Origin: DASUBV01 sp035763085
Lineage (GTDB): Bacteria; Actinomycetota; Actinomycetes; Streptosporangiales; Streptosporangiaceae
DNA length: 43,832 bases
NCBI GenBank assembly: GCA_035763085.1
Contig: DASUBV010000073.1
Location: forward strand, 1 to 43,832
Direction: 5' to 3'
The position numbers and the translations under genes are program-made. Below are positions 43,292 to 43,832 of this stretch, one piece after another (within the stretch, counting starts at the first letter, position 1; each line of letters opens with the position of its first letter). The notes beneath the pieces were generated by a model. That model saw only the letters and a program-made list of their open reading frames with translations. It did not search any database and had not been told where the DNA came from.

Positions 43292-43832
43292 CTAGCGCGC
43301 GGCGGGCACCGGAGTCAGCTGAGCCTCATACACCTGGCCAACGAGGTCCACGCCAAAGCTGTGATGCGGGTCCTGCTCGGTCAGCGTGAAGCCGTGCCGC
43401 AGGTAGATGACCCGGGCGGCGGCCAGCACGTCGTTGGTCCACAGCCGCATGCGGGTGTAGCCGGCGGCGCGGGCGAACTCCATGCAGGCCCTCACCAGGC
43501 GGTCGCCCACCCCGCGGCCGCGCGCGCTGGGGTGCACGAGCAGGATCCGCAGCTGCGCGGTGCGCTCGGCACTGCCGGCGCCGAGCGCCTCCTGGCTGTC
43601 TCCGGCGCCGGATTCTGGCCGGGCTTCTCGCCCGGCCGCGACGGTCCCGGCCGCGGGATCCGGCTCGGCTGAGACGCAGAAGACGCAGCCGGCCCGCTGG
43701 CCGTCTACCTCGGCGATCCACGCCCCTGACCCGGCGGTGCCGGCCGCGGTGGCGTAGTCGGCCACGATCCGGGCGACGAGCGCCTCGAAGCTGGTGTCCC
43801 AGCCGAACTCCCGTGCGTAGACCTCGCCGTGG
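43292..43832 (-). CDS. GNAT N-acetyltransferase, probable C-terminal part of a MarR-GNAT fusion
   Basis: The frame stays open to the window edge; residues upstream of the ATG at 43765 (HGEVYAREFGWDTSFEALVARI) are protein-like and match the linker seen in MarR-GNAT fusions, so the gene is cut by the window. The acetyl-CoA loop is VHPSARGRGVGDRLV, followed by MRLWTNDVLAAARVIYLRHGFTL. An Ala/Gly/Glu-rich insert lies between beta strands 3 and 4. Target unknown; fused members usually combine a transcription regulator with acyl transfer. The GNAT call is firm, the fusion is inference. Confidence 0.8.
   Translation of the reverse strand, partial: HGEVYAREFGWDTSFEALVARIVADYATAAGTAGSGAWIAEVDGQRAGCVFCVSAEPDPAAGTVAAGREARPESGAGDSQEALGAGSAERTAQLRILLVHPSARGRGVGDRLVRACMEFARAAGYTRMRLWTNDVLAAARVIYLRHGFTLTEQDPHHSFGVDLVGQVYEAQLTPVPAAR

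Overview
The window comes from a GC-rich actinobacterial chromosome. The evidence is the very high third-position GC, GTG and TTG starts, a BldC-type regulator, the GlgE maltose-1-phosphate pathway, DUF3017 and DUF3311 proteins, and several likely leaderless genes. A Streptosporangiales-like actinomycete fits, but the lineage is inference. I see no tRNA, rRNA, CRISPR array, insertion sequence or prophage. Both ends are cut genes: an M20 peptidase at the left and a GNAT acetyltransferase at the right.

Layout. 1-2047: end of the M20 peptidase and a convergent LytR-CpsA-Psr wall-polymer ligase. 2278-6177 (minus): a TCA-cycle operon, citrate synthase > DUF3017 > NADP isocitrate dehydrogenase > malate dehydrogenase, with a palindrome before the first gene and a hairpin after the last. 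6534-9191: an FHA-domain protein convergent with a membrane Ser/Thr kinase. 9270-10488 (minus): enoyl-CoA hydratase plus a small conserved protein. 10690-12222: a cysteine-rich protein divergent from an HTH gene pair, with a 16-bp palindrome between. 12219-17722 (minus): a BldC-like regulator, then an overlapping set of GT-C-type membrane protein, cellulose-synthase-like GT2 and membrane-anchored GH26, which looks like a cell-surface polysaccharide locus. 18466-30488: alpha-glucan metabolism, with glgP divergent from glgE, treS, a cupredoxin membrane protein, mak and glgB. 30654-32507: TSUP transporter, YfcE-type phosphodiesterase and a ribbon-helix-helix protein. 32583-37409: P450 and a NUDIX-NYN fusion, divergent from SppA and a flavin reductase. 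37539-39742: a two-component system. 39939-43212: imidazolonepropionase (HutI) divergent from a DUF3311 plus sodium:solute symporter pair.

How the genes work together. TreS (trehalose to maltose), Mak (maltose to maltose-1-phosphate), GlgE (chain extension), GlgB (branching) and GlgP (phosphorolysis) form an almost complete cycle between trehalose and branched alpha-glucan. The GT-C/GT2/GH26 set would make, modify or trim an exported polysaccharide. The main non-routine observations are: a copper-site membrane protein inside the GlgE operon; phased GTCAC repeats before treS; a 37-bp exact repeat in inverted orientation 20 kb apart; a GT-C protein whose catalytic loop looks shortened; a NUDIX-NYN fusion divergent by 23 bp from SppA with overlapping -10 elements; and low-complexity Pro/Ala/Gly inserts in many unrelated proteins.
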